In this document: piece by piece, positions 9,199-18,074 of the stretch
How positions within the stretch are numbered: position 1 is the first letter of the stretch
How the letters are laid out: each line of letters starts with the position of its first letter
Assembly: GCA_964616825.1 (NCBI GenBank)
Contig: CAZTSX010000013.1
Coordinates: 27,935 to 91,934 of the forward strand
Source of the DNA: QYOJ01 sp964616825
GTDB taxonomy: Bacteria; Bacteroidota; Bacteroidia; Bacteroidales; FEN-979
Direction: 5' to 3'
Length of the DNA stretch: 64,000 nt
Translations under genes and position numbers: made by a program
Notes under the pieces: model-generated
Databases searched by the model: none
Seen by the model: only the letters and a program-made list of their open reading frames with translations
What the model was told of the DNA's origin: nothing

Positions 9199-10341
9199 AT
9201 GTGTAAGACGTTCCGGTCAGTGAAAGGGATACTATTATTTATTGTACTGGTTTTCTTATTGGCTTCGTTCAGTCAGCAACAAATTTTTCACATCCCGGAA
9301 ACGAAGTTGGCGGGCGTATCGGAACCCAAACCCGACACACTCTCATGGAAAACCTGGACCGGCGGAGATTATCAGTCTTCCATGGAAAACTACCTCGATT
9401 TCCATGCAGGCTTCAGGAATTCCCTTGTAAGGTTACATAACCAAATCGACTATACGATTTTCCATCTCTCATCAAATCCAACCTTAACACTTGGGATAGA
9501 CAATTTCCTTTTCGGCGATATCTATCTCGAAGCCTATACAGGGAAAGATTACATCGGGAAAATCATGATTGCGAAGAAAATCATGATGCTGAACCGGATT
9601 AACCAGATTTTGCAAAAAAAAGGGATCGACCTGATCCTGGTCTTTCCCCCGAATAAGGCACGGTTTTACCCGGAGTACATTCCCGGGCATGAACTAAGGC
9701 AATTTAACGGGAACTCAAACTATGAAGAATTCATAAGGCAATTGGAAGCGTTCCCGTCTATCTCTGTGATAGACTTTAACCGTTATTTTCTTCTGATGAA
9801 AGATACGGTTACCTATCCACTCATTCCCAAACATGGGATTCACTGGACCAATCATGCCTGTCAGACTATCATCCCCGACACCCTGATTCGATTGATTTGC
9901 AGGAAACGGAATTTGACTCCCCCTGATTATATCCCCACCGGTATAGTTTATCCGGATTCGCTTTTGATTCCCGATTACGACCTTTATGAATTATTAAATC
10001 TCTTTTACACACAATCGGGTGAACGGATTCCCTATCCTGTGTTTAAGGAGGAAAGGGATTCGGTCGTATTGCCGGTCAGGGTTCTCACGATCGGCGATAG
10101 TTTTTTCTGGAACCTCTATGCTCACTACCCCTGGAAATCGCTTTTCAGAGTCAATGATTTCTGGTTTTATGGCAACCAAAGGTATCCGAAACACAAATAC
10201 AGGGAGCTGTCTGAAACGTCTGTGGAGGAGATCAGGCAGGAATTTCTGGATCATGATGTAGTGATCCTGATGATCGCTGAGATCAACCTGGATAACCTGA
10301 TGCACTTTCCAGAAAATGCCATTCTATGGTTTGACCTTTAA
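9199..10341 (+). CDS. AlgJ/AlgX-like (DHHW-type) polysaccharide O-acetylation protein, copy 2
   Basis: 380 residues, clearly paralogous to the protein encoded at 7846-9141. Shared strings include FLLMKDT, HGIHW (H215), IGDSFF (G299-D300-S301) and AEINL. An N-terminal hydrophobic segment (residues 10-24) suggests export or membrane anchoring. As in copy 1, the Asp expected two residues before the active-site-like His is Gly. It ends about 45 residues earlier than copy 1, just after the conserved EINL stretch, so the C-terminal tail is missing or replaced. It is the only plus-strand gene in the glycan locus. Its stop codon overlaps the stop of the convergent methyltransferase gene by 3 bases. 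Likely works with the MBOAT protein in glycan O-acetylation, perhaps with a position or substrate preference different from copy 1 (inference). Confidence 0.75.
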   Translation: MCKTFRSVKGILLFIVLVFLLASFSQQQIFHIPETKLAGVSEPKPDTLSWKTWTGGDYQSSMENYLDFHAGFRNSLVRLHNQIDYTIFHLSSNPTLTLGIDNFLFGDIYLEAYTGKDYIGKIMIAKKIMMLNRINQILQKKGIDLILVFPPNKARFYPEYIPGHELRQFNGNSNYEEFIRQLEAFPSISVIDFNRYFLLMKDTVTYPLIPKHGIHWTNHACQTIIPDTLIRLICRKRNLTPPDYIPTGIVYPDSLLIPDYDLYELLNLFYTQSGERIPYPVFKEERDSVVLPVRVLTIGDSFFWNLYAHYPWKSLFRVNDFWFYGNQRYPKHKYRELSETSVEEIRQEFLDHDVVILMIAEINLDNLMHFPENAILWFDL

Positions 10342-11108
10342 GATATAGATAGCTCATCGAACTTTTCCTCTGTTATACAATAGGTGTTTAACTTCCCTTT
10401 CCCTTTAGTAAATTTGTTGTTACTGAAAAAAAAGAACTGATAATCAAATTGTTCAAGAAATTCAATAACCTCTGGGCTTATGGATTCAATGAGCAATATG
10501 GGTTTATGGGTATAAAGGGTATGAGAGCCTCCTTGTAAGGCATCTAATTCATACCCCTGGATATCAATTTTTATAAAATAGGGATTCAATTGGAATTCAT
10601 CAAGTTTACGTATCTGACAATTTAATTTCTTAATAGACAATGTTTGTTCGTTGAACCTCCAAAGCCTGGATCGCAACCAGCTTTCAGCAGAATCGTATTT
10701 GAATGAAGATAGACCATCAAACATCCACTTTCTGTAAAAAGGAATATAAAGATCAAGTTTTTGGTTTTCAGATCCTAGTCCACAATTATAGACTACTACG
10801 TTCCGGTTTTGTCTGAAATAGCTTTTAAGTTTACTAAATACAAGAGGATTGGGTTCGAATCCGATAATCCCGTTTTCCAGGTTTGATACTACTAGCATGG
10901 ATAATATAGCTTCCCCGCGATTAGAACCAATATCGATGAATACCTGATCAGAATCAGGTTTAAACATGTTAAGTGCATGGAAGTCACTTTCGTGAGGTCG
11001 TTTGGTAAGCTTCATGATAGCAAGCTTGAAAGAAAACCTGATGTCATGCAAATAAGGAAATAGTGTTTGAATTGATCTAAGGATTTTTTTCATGTTTGAA
11101 TCATTCAT
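10338..11108 (-). CDS. FkbM-family methyltransferase-like protein
   Basis: 256 residues. The SAM-binding core is visible as VFIDIGSNRGEAI (motif I), GIIGFEPNP (acidic end of strand 2) and FIKIDIQGYELDALQG, the signature of FkbM-type methyltransferases. LLIESISPEV near the C-terminus fits the same family. FkbM proteins methylate hydroxyl groups, and in bacterial glycan loci they usually methylate sugars. Position between the MBOAT gene (26 bp upstream) and the AlgX-like genes fits modification of the same polysaccharide. No signal peptide, so cytoplasmic. Codon use looks a little more AT-rich than its neighbours, which may reflect separate acquisition, but this was judged by eye only. Confidence 0.82.
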   Translation of the reverse strand: MNDSNMKKILRSIQTLFPYLHDIRFSFKLAIMKLTKRPHESDFHALNMFKPDSDQVFIDIGSNRGEAILSMLVVSNLENGIIGFEPNPLVFSKLKSYFRQNRNVVVYNCGLGSENQKLDLYIPFYRKWMFDGLSSFKYDSAESWLRSRLWRFNEQTLSIKKLNCQIRKLDEFQLNPYFIKIDIQGYELDALQGGSHTLYTHKPILLIESISPEVIEFLEQFDYQFFFFSNNKFTKGKGKLNTYCITEEKFDELSIS

Positions 11109-11134
11109 TCTTGCTAACCAGGGCTTCTGACTTA

Positions 11135-12604
11135 TCAGAAACGGAAATAGATAAACGGACTGAATCCGGATGATGTGATGGTCGCTTCGCTCAGGATGAA
11201 CAGGAGGATGGCAACAACAGTAAACAAAATAACTGTCAGGCTTTTCGGTGCCGTAAACAGTTTCTCACTCCAATCTTCAATTCGTTTCCAGCCACCCCAG
11301 AAAGAGAAAAAGATAGCGACACACAGAATCGTCCAGAATTTGGAATTCAACCAGACATCATTGGGCATCTCAACAAACAGGAACATCCTGCGAACGTAGA
11401 ACCAGGCAAAATCAAGACTTTCCGAACGGAAGATCACCCAGCCAATGACCAATACCACGAAGGTGATCAGGATAGCTGGAATCCGGCCCGCTTTTTTCAT
11501 CCATTTTGTAAAGAAGAGTCGGTCGATGATGAGGAAGAAGGCCATATAGCCTCCCCAGAAGATAAATGTCCAGGCTGCTCCGTGCCAGAACCCGCAGATC
11601 AGGAAGGTGATCGCGGCCGCATACATGTATAGTAGTTTATCCGTTCGGATTCCCATATAATGCTCTTTCTTCCACTTCCGGGATGTGGAGTAGGCGATTG
11701 GAAGAAAGAGGTAGTCGCGCAGCCAGGTGGAGAGGGTGATATGCCAGCGTCTCCAGAATTCGGTGATGCTGGTGGAGATATAGGGAAAATTGAAGTTTTC
11801 GGGCAGGCGAAACCCGGCCATTTTTGCCAGGCCGATTGCCATATCTGTATATCCCGAGAAGTCGAAATAGATCTGGAAGGTGTAAGCAATGGCACCGATC
11901 CATGCCAGGCCGGAGGAGAGTTCCAGCGAGTTGAGGGCGAAAATCTCGTTGACCGTCACCCCCAGTATATCGGCTATCAGCACTTTCTTTGCCAGCCCGA
12001 TGACAAATCGGTAAAATCCGATGAGTCGTTCGTTGGAATTCTCCTGGGCTTTCCGGTTACGGATCTGATCGTAGATCTGGCCGATCCTGACAATCGGACC
12101 CGAAAGGAGCTGAGGGAACATGAAGATGTAGAGGGCATAATCCTGTAACCGGGTTACGGCCGCATGGCGCTGCTTGTAAACATCAAAGGTATACGACAAT
12201 TTCTGGAAAGTAATGAAGGAGATCCCGATAGGCAGAGCGATTTGCGTCCATGCGGCCGGTTCACTGCCAAACCAGCTCAGAATATCGTTGAACTGGTCGA
12301 CAAAGAAGTTCATGTATTTGAAATAAATCAGCAAACCCAGGTTCATCAGTATACTTAGCCAGAAAAGAAGTTTTCGTTTTCCGCCTTCACTTCGACTCAC
12401 CTCTTTGAGCAGAAAGAAATCGACCAGGATGGAACCGGCCACCACAAAAACAAAAACCGGAGCTCCCCAGGCATAATAAAAGATGCTGACCAGCAGCAGG
12501 AAGGTATTCTTAGGCCACGTTCGCGGAATCAGCGCCAGCAGAAAGTAAATGATCAGAAATGCCGGCAGAAAATACAATAGAAAAAGGCTGGTACTGAATA
12601 TCAT
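11135..12604 (-). CDS. MBOAT-family O-acyltransferase (AlgI/DltB-like)
   Basis: 489 residues with about ten or more membrane segments. The family signature is strong: FPQLLSGPIVR at 164-173, then TEFWRRWHITLSTWLRDYLF with H288, then GFWHGAAWTF with H341, the presumed catalytic histidine. Length fits AlgI (about 500). In alginate, cellulose and related systems such proteins move an acetyl group from the cytoplasm to a periplasmic SGNH-type partner. Two such partners are encoded at 7846-9141 and 9199-10341. Together with the FkbM-like methyltransferase this makes a polymer-modification module. 117 bp of AT-rich sequence separates it from the upstream GT-C-like gene, so it may have its own promoter, although no full TAnnTTTG match was found there. 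Confidence 0.93.
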   Translation of the reverse strand: MIFSTSLFLLYFLPAFLIIYFLLALIPRTWPKNTFLLLVSIFYYAWGAPVFVFVVAGSILVDFFLLKEVSRSEGGKRKLLFWLSILMNLGLLIYFKYMNFFVDQFNDILSWFGSEPAAWTQIALPIGISFITFQKLSYTFDVYKQRHAAVTRLQDYALYIFMFPQLLSGPIVRIGQIYDQIRNRKAQENSNERLIGFYRFVIGLAKKVLIADILGVTVNEIFALNSLELSSGLAWIGAIAYTFQIYFDFSGYTDMAIGLAKMAGFRLPENFNFPYISTSITEFWRRWHITLSTWLRDYLFLPIAYSTSRKWKKEHYMGIRTDKLLYMYAAAITFLICGFWHGAAWTFIFWGGYMAFFLIIDRLFFTKWMKKAGRIPAILITFVVLVIGWVIFRSESLDFAWFYVRRMFLFVEMPNDVWLNSKFWTILCVAIFFSFWGGWKRIEDWSEKLFTAPKSLTVILFTVVAILLFILSEATITSSGFSPFIYFRF

Positions 12605-12721
12605 AGATAATACCTATTTCGGACACAATAATACTAATATTGTTGTTATTATTCGAGTAATTCTTTGTTTGTAATTATTATGGCCTCTTTTTAAAAAGGA
12701 ATCCTATTTATCTTTTGTGGG

Positions 12722-14428
12722 TTACTTTACAAAAAATGTGACTCTGGTAGTATCCAGGAAGAACTGGCTCCTGTTTCTGTTCCAGCAATAGACCTTGATA
12801 GTGCATTCAGATAAATCCCATGTCGGAATTTCAAATTCGGCTTTCACATTGTACCATTCTGATTTCCTGACCGCTACGGAATCCAATCCGGCACTCTGGT
12901 ATATTACCGGTACATAATCTCTTTCAACAGAGCAAACAATACGAGCCCCCAGTAAGCTGTCTCCCGGATTCTTCACCCGTGATTCAACAACTATTCTAGT
13001 TGGCTTTGCCAGTTTAAAGTCCTCTATCAACCAAGATCCGGAAGCGCTAAATTCGTTGGATGGCTCAACAATAACAGGATCGATATCCATTTGATGCAGT
13101 TGGTATCCTCCAGGGATCAATCCTGCACGGGCTAAATTAATCTTATAACTGGTAAAATCCCAGGCACTTCCACGATAGCACCCTGGATACGATAAAATTG
13201 ACGTGAAAGTATAGACGCCAAATAACACCATCATAACCAAAAGTCCGGCTTTATATGCCCATTGTTTTTTACTAAAAACCGCCCGGATAAGGTAACCAAG
13301 AGGGATGAGCAACAGAACGTAAAACTCGATGAAGGCACGGTGTCCATATGAACATCCAAAATACCAGGTATCCCATGAGGCAAATATATAGCTCACGATG
13401 AAAAACAGGATCAGAATAAGTATTCCGTTTGGAATTCGCTTCCAGATCATATAGAAAATTCCAATCACCATCAGGAAAACAACTGGGCTGTATAGAAAAA
13501 CTCCGTTTATTGGGGCGAACCAAACCTCCAGTAGATAGGGGTGCAACCATTGATTAAATCCTTCATGGCCATAAGAGTAAAAGAAATATGATCCCCAGGC
13601 ATACTTCCAGTAAAGCATTTGAGGCAGGAAGACCAGGAAGAGGATCACGAGGAAGGAGAAGATATGTCTTGGTTTGAGAAATAATCGGATCCGGTCTACG
13701 ATCTCTTTCCCAAAACGAATATCCCAGAAAAAGAACAGGAGAAAAAGGATTACATTACTAGGTCTGACTAACATAACCAATGAGAAGGCAAATGATAATA
13801 AGAGAAACCGGCCGAAATACTGTTTCTGCAGAAACCGTTTCAGGGCAAAAAGGAAGAGAGCAAAAAGAAAAAAGGAGTAGACATGCGACATCAGGCTATC
13901 AACGATTGTATAATAGAACAAATTGGTCCCGAAATAGACTACGAGAATAAGAATATACTGGATGGCAGGCTTGAAATAGAGGGCAAGTACGCGTCTCAAT
14001 AGCATGAGCCCGAATATCAGGTATATCACAGCGGCTATATTCACCATCTTATGATACCAGGGAGAAAATCCTCCTTCCTCCGGGATATCGAATGCCAAAG
14101 ACAGGAAGTGAGTGGCGAGAAAGAAGGGGGAGACCAGGAGAGAGACTCCGTAGGTATATTTAATAAAAACCTTTCCATGGTCGGTATTCGGTACAAATCC
14201 AAAGCCTGTCTTCTCGGCTATGCCGTCGGGAAAGAGATCTGGATCAAACCGGAAGAAAAGGGAAGCAGGGAGGTAGCAATAATACCCCGCCTTGTCAGCA
14301 TAGATCTCGCTCCTATGATTAAAATATCCTTTCCCCTGATGGTAGTTGAAAGAGAGAATAATCGTCAGGATAAAGAGCACGAAAAAAAAGATCCGATTGA
14401 ACCGCATGTTAAACAAAATATCATTCAT
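12722..14428 (-). CDS. GT-C-like membrane glycosyltransferase, paralogue 1, with C-terminal beta-sandwich module
   Basis: 568 residues with about ten or more hydrophobic segments. After the first one comes ADKAGYYCYLPA, with D45. An acidic residue in the first extracytoplasmic loop is typical of GT-C transferases that use polyprenyl-phosphate sugars, such as PMT and ArnT. EEGGFSPWYHKMVN is shared with the next paralogue. The last 110 residues or so are soluble and extracytoplasmic, ending in a strand pattern (YCWNRN, FFLDTTRV) like the modules on the neighbouring paralogues. Its start overlaps the upstream paralogue by 8 bp, so the two are translationally linked. Activity is inferred from fold-like features and context; acceptor unknown. 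Confidence 0.75.
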   Translation of the reverse strand: MNDILFNMRFNRIFFFVLFILTIILSFNYHQGKGYFNHRSEIYADKAGYYCYLPASLFFRFDPDLFPDGIAEKTGFGFVPNTDHGKVFIKYTYGVSLLVSPFFLATHFLSLAFDIPEEGGFSPWYHKMVNIAAVIYLIFGLMLLRRVLALYFKPAIQYILILVVYFGTNLFYYTIVDSLMSHVYSFFLFALFLFALKRFLQKQYFGRFLLLSFAFSLVMLVRPSNVILFLLFFFWDIRFGKEIVDRIRLFLKPRHIFSFLVILFLVFLPQMLYWKYAWGSYFFYSYGHEGFNQWLHPYLLEVWFAPINGVFLYSPVVFLMVIGIFYMIWKRIPNGILILILFFIVSYIFASWDTWYFGCSYGHRAFIEFYVLLLIPLGYLIRAVFSKKQWAYKAGLLVMMVLFGVYTFTSILSYPGCYRGSAWDFTSYKINLARAGLIPGGYQLHQMDIDPVIVEPSNEFSASGSWLIEDFKLAKPTRIVVESRVKNPGDSLLGARIVCSVERDYVPVIYQSAGLDSVAVRKSEWYNVKAEFEIPTWDLSECTIKVYCWNRNRSQFFLDTTRVTFFVK

Positions 14429-16184
14429 ATCTAACCTCGAGATTATCTATAAATATGGAACACTTCACGGGATTCCAAAAATAAATCAGAAGTTTAGTGT
14501 CACCAGCAATTTTTTCAGGGATAGTGAACGATGTTGAAACTTGTTGCCAGCTATTGGAGGTGGTAATCATGTTAGTCAGATCAATCCCTTCCCATTTCAG
14601 GGAATTTCCTTCTTGTTCAACCGAAAATACCAGCGTGGCACCTGAAAATACTGAATCAGGGTAAAATACCCAGGCAGAGACCTTCACCATTTTAGGGAGG
14701 TTATCCTGAGGGAAATCCCTAATGTACTTTATTGCCTTGCAACAATATTCATGTTCCTCGTCAAAGGTGGCACTATACATCCCAGACCTGACGATTTCAC
14801 GCGAAACAATTTCATCTTCAATCAAAGCCTGATTCTCAAAATCATTCAAATACGAGATCACTGACGATGAAGTAAAAGGAATACCCGCTCGGTCCAACTG
14901 CCGAAGGTAACTATTCCAATCCCAGGTGCTGCCAAAAAAACATTTATTATCAATAGATGTCATCTGGATATTGTAACATGAAAAAGCAACAAGCAAAAGC
15001 AAAACAACCGTTTTCAGGATCCTGCTTCTTTGGTTGATTACCGACTCTATCAGGAAAGCAAATGGAATGATGAAAATGGCGTAATACTCAACGAATGAGC
15101 GTTGACCAAAGCTGCAACCAAAATACCATGTTTGCCAGGAAGCACATTCATAGCTCAGAAGAAGAAATAAAATCAGAAAAAACCACCCGTTACGATTCCT
15201 TCTCCATATCATGAATACCATTCCCACTAAAATAACCAGTACACTGGGGGAATAAAGGATCAGTCCGTTCAGAGGAGCGAACCAGACCTCGAATAGCTTT
15301 GGGTACGCCAAATTAGTAAATCCCTCATCTCCATATGTATAGAACAGATAGCTGTCATGAAGGTATTTCCAGTAAATGAATTGCGGAAGCAACACTAGAA
15401 AGAGTACTAGAATGAAGGTGATCAGGTATTTCGGGGTAACAAAGACCTTGATTCGCTTCAGAAGATCTCTCCATCCGGCGAGATCCCAGAAAAAGAAAAC
15501 AGCAAACAGAATCACGTTTGTTGGCCTGATTAAGATTGCCAGTGAGCCTGAAAGGGCGATTAAGAAGAAATATTTATATGCGTTTTTCTCCCAAAATTTT
15601 TGTGCGGAGAAGAGAAACAGGGAAAAAAGAAAAAAGGAATATACATGCGACATCAGGGTATCCTCTACGGCATAGTAAAGAAGATTCGTACCGATAAAAA
15701 TGAAGAGGATTGATACGTATTGAGTTAACTGTGAAAAATACTTCGCCAGAACTATTCTTAACAGCATGAGTCCCAGGATGAGATAACATACTGCTGCGAT
15801 ATTCACCATGGCATGGTATAGAGGAGAAAAACCTCCTTGTTCCGGCAGGTTGAAAACAAGAGAGATCCCGTGAGCCAGGAGAAAAAATGGGGATAACAGG
15901 ACCGCAACGCCACAGGTATATTTTGTGCCGACCGTTTGGTTTTCCAAATCGATCATGAACCCACTACCGGTTTGTTTATCAATATCCTGCGGTGCCTTTT
16001 TAGGATCAAACTGGTACAAAAAAGTCGCCGGAAGGTATATATAATACCCTGCTTTATCCGCCCAGATCGTCCCTTTCCTGGTAAACTGGTCATGTTTAGG
16101 ATGCCAGGAAAAAGTAAGCGTGAGTGCACCGGCAAACAGGATCAGAAAAAAAGCGATCGACCAAATTTCAGAACGTTTTCCCAT
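14421..16184 (-). CDS. GT-C-like membrane glycosyltransferase, paralogue 2, with C-terminal beta-sandwich module
   Basis: 587 residues, close paralogue of the protein at 12722-14428. It shares ADKAGYYIYLPATF (D43), GGFSPLYHAMVNIAAVCYL, VEDTLMSHVYSFFLF and FEVWFAPLNG. Many membrane helices are followed by an extracytoplasmic C-terminal part (about residues 445-587). That part begins YLNDFENQAL, carries SGMYSATF, KVSAWVFYP and TLVFSVEQ, and ends LLIYFWNP with FIDNLEV. The same order of motifs is found in the membrane-anchored protein at 1510-3390, which argues for a carbohydrate-binding-like module. Probably transfers sugar from a polyprenyl-phosphate donor to a periplasmic acceptor. 23 bp downstream of paralogue 3. 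Confidence 0.75.
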   Translation of the reverse strand: MGKRSEIWSIAFFLILFAGALTLTFSWHPKHDQFTRKGTIWADKAGYYIYLPATFLYQFDPKKAPQDIDKQTGSGFMIDLENQTVGTKYTCGVAVLLSPFFLLAHGISLVFNLPEQGGFSPLYHAMVNIAAVCYLILGLMLLRIVLAKYFSQLTQYVSILFIFIGTNLLYYAVEDTLMSHVYSFFLFSLFLFSAQKFWEKNAYKYFFLIALSGSLAILIRPTNVILFAVFFFWDLAGWRDLLKRIKVFVTPKYLITFILVLFLVLLPQFIYWKYLHDSYLFYTYGDEGFTNLAYPKLFEVWFAPLNGLILYSPSVLVILVGMVFMIWRRNRNGWFFLILFLLLSYECASWQTWYFGCSFGQRSFVEYYAIFIIPFAFLIESVINQRSRILKTVVLLLLVAFSCYNIQMTSIDNKCFFGSTWDWNSYLRQLDRAGIPFTSSSVISYLNDFENQALIEDEIVSREIVRSGMYSATFDEEHEYCCKAIKYIRDFPQDNLPKMVKVSAWVFYPDSVFSGATLVFSVEQEGNSLKWEGIDLTNMITTSNSWQQVSTSFTIPEKIAGDTKLLIYFWNPVKCSIFIDNLEVRYE

Positions 16185-16207
16185 GATCCATTTGTTATCC
16201 CGACGGT

Positions 16208-18073
16208 TTACTCTTCGTGTGGTTCAAGCAATTCAATGTGAATATCATCAACGTAAAATAATCCTCCACTCCTGTTCCAGATATACGCTGTGATCAGGTC
16301 ATCCTCATCCGGAACATAAGGGAGCTGGTAATCCATCACCACCTTGCTCCACTCTCCAACAATCAGCGGTTCTTCTTCCAGGGCAATGGACTTGTATTTG
16401 TAGCTGCCATCACCGCTGCTCATGGTGATGACCAGGTTAGCGGGGGAGATTGTCATTTCTGTGACTGGATAGATGAAGATGTGTACCCTGACCCAGGAGC
16501 CTTCTTTCGGATCAATGCTTCGATACTCAGTTTTGATCCCGGGAGAAAACTCCATGGTTGAATCCATCCGTAAAGAAAAAGCGCCGGATTTCGCAAACTC
16601 ATTTGTGAGATGCGGGTCCTCGGATGCTCCTTCAAATTCAAAATTGTGAAAAGCGATGGTTCGCTTCTCATATTCCTGTCCATTTTCCAGAAATTCGCGA
16701 TCGAAATTTTCGACTACCTCGAGCAGATTGCGTTTAGATGGGTCAACATTCTTTCTTCCGAAAATCGCCCAGTAATAATCTTTTGTCATCCGTGAAGGAT
16801 CGATGATCCAGGTCATGTATTGCCAGGTTTGAAACAGATTCAGCCAGATGAAAAATATCGCCAACAGGCCGAAAGTGATCTTGACCCAGACTTTTCGTTT
16901 CAGGATCCAGGTGATAAAAGCGCCGAAAGGGAGGGCCATGATAGCATATGACTGCATCAGTGATCGTTGTCCCAGGCTACCACCATACCACCAGGTGGTC
17001 CAGGAAGAGATGATCAGCAGGTTGATCGCAAAAAAAAGAAATGTTGCCCAGAAGATTTTGAGGTTATGTTTATATAACAAGATAAATCCCAGCAGGGGGA
17101 AGATCATCATCGGAGTATAGATCAGCCAACCTTTTTTCCACGAAAAGAGGACTGCTATCAGGTAAGGATCAAGGAATTTCAGTTGCTCCCCCTCTTCATA
17201 ACTATAGTAGATCCATGATCCGGCATGTATCTTCCAGTAAATCAGTTGAATGAAGCCAACAACAATCGTAACCACAATCATTGTAGTGACTTGTGACCAG
17301 TGGCCGGTGACCAATGATAGCTTTCTCTTCAAACTCGCTTTACTGTAAACCCCCCAGAGCAATGGTATCAGGGCACTAATGATTTCGGTGGGACGGATCA
17401 GGGCAGAAAAACCGATAAAAAATCCTATCAGGATCGCATAGCGCCATTTGGGTGTTTCATGCCAACGGATCGTATACCAGATGATCAGGGTATAGAGAGT
17501 GAAAAGAGAATTGTGAACCAGGGCTCCGTCATAGGCAGTGAGTTCAAAATAATTGGTTCCCAGCACCAGTAAAACCATAACGATGGTGGTGATTGTGTCG
17601 GAGAAATACCGCAGCAGGATTTTTCGTAAAAACCAAATACCGATGAGGGTATAGAGCAGGCATCCGAGGACAATGAAAATCTGGTAGGGTAATGAAAATC
17701 CATCACCAGGGAAGCCAAGTGGGCCAGTGAGCCAGTGGGCGAGAAAAAAGAAGGGAGCGAAGAGTATAGCCATTCCTATTGGATATTTCATAATATAATC
17801 ACCCTCAGGGCCCATATATGCCTGGTAAAATCCAATTGTCGGACTGTACTGATCAAGGATTTTCTGCAACCAGCTAAAGTCATTGATTCCTATATCGTGA
17901 TAGATGAATTGCGCAGGCAGATAGAGATAATACCCAAAAACATCCCAGGAGAGAATCGAAAGATGATCGTAGGTCAGCCACCTGGGAAGCAGAAAACGTC
18001 CATAGATAATACATCCTGAGAGAATCAGGAATGCAATCAGGGAGACAGGTTTGATTGTTTTTCTTTCCAACAT
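16208..18073 (-). CDS. GT-C-like membrane glycosyltransferase, paralogue 3, with C-terminal beta-sandwich module
   Basis: 621 residues, more distant paralogue of the two following genes. The GT-C-like loop reads SWDVFGYYLYLPAQF (D44). Other shared features are the TNYFELTAYDGALVHNSLF segment and SSWTTWWYGGSLGQRSLM, the counterpart of the CSFGQRSFVEYY region in paralogue 2. The C-terminal extracytoplasmic part (about 475-617) has NFEFEGA, SGAFSLRM, VHIFIYPV, ITAYIWNRSG and FYVDDIHIELL. Residues about 254-263 (LVTGHWSQVT) are encoded by a GTGACC-type word repeat at 17285-17312 that the paralogues lack. The start is 1 bp after the stop of the Dpm1-like gene, which suggests that gene supplies the lipid-linked sugar. 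Confidence 0.75.
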   Translation of the reverse strand: MLERKTIKPVSLIAFLILSGCIIYGRFLLPRWLTYDHLSILSWDVFGYYLYLPAQFIYHDIGINDFSWLQKILDQYSPTIGFYQAYMGPEGDYIMKYPIGMAILFAPFFFLAHWLTGPLGFPGDGFSLPYQIFIVLGCLLYTLIGIWFLRKILLRYFSDTITTIVMVLLVLGTNYFELTAYDGALVHNSLFTLYTLIIWYTIRWHETPKWRYAILIGFFIGFSALIRPTEIISALIPLLWGVYSKASLKRKLSLVTGHWSQVTTMIVVTIVVGFIQLIYWKIHAGSWIYYSYEEGEQLKFLDPYLIAVLFSWKKGWLIYTPMMIFPLLGFILLYKHNLKIFWATFLFFAINLLIISSWTTWWYGGSLGQRSLMQSYAIMALPFGAFITWILKRKVWVKITFGLLAIFFIWLNLFQTWQYMTWIIDPSRMTKDYYWAIFGRKNVDPSKRNLLEVVENFDREFLENGQEYEKRTIAFHNFEFEGASEDPHLTNEFAKSGAFSLRMDSTMEFSPGIKTEYRSIDPKEGSWVRVHIFIYPVTEMTISPANLVITMSSGDGSYKYKSIALEEEPLIVGEWSKVVMDYQLPYVPDEDDLITAYIWNRSGGLFYVDDIHIELLEPHEE

Positions 18074-18074
18074 G

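Noticed and set aside
12660..12710. Rho-independent terminator at the CCTCTTTTTAAAAAGG palindrome
   Set aside because: The stem is nearly all A and T and lacks a loop and a T-run on the minus strand, so it is too weak to claim.
17716..17744. GCCAGTGGGC-like words in GT-C-like paralogue 3 as another word-repeat insertion
   Set aside because: The encoded residues (AHWLTGPLG) line up without extra length with the paralogues, so this is ordinary coding sequence.
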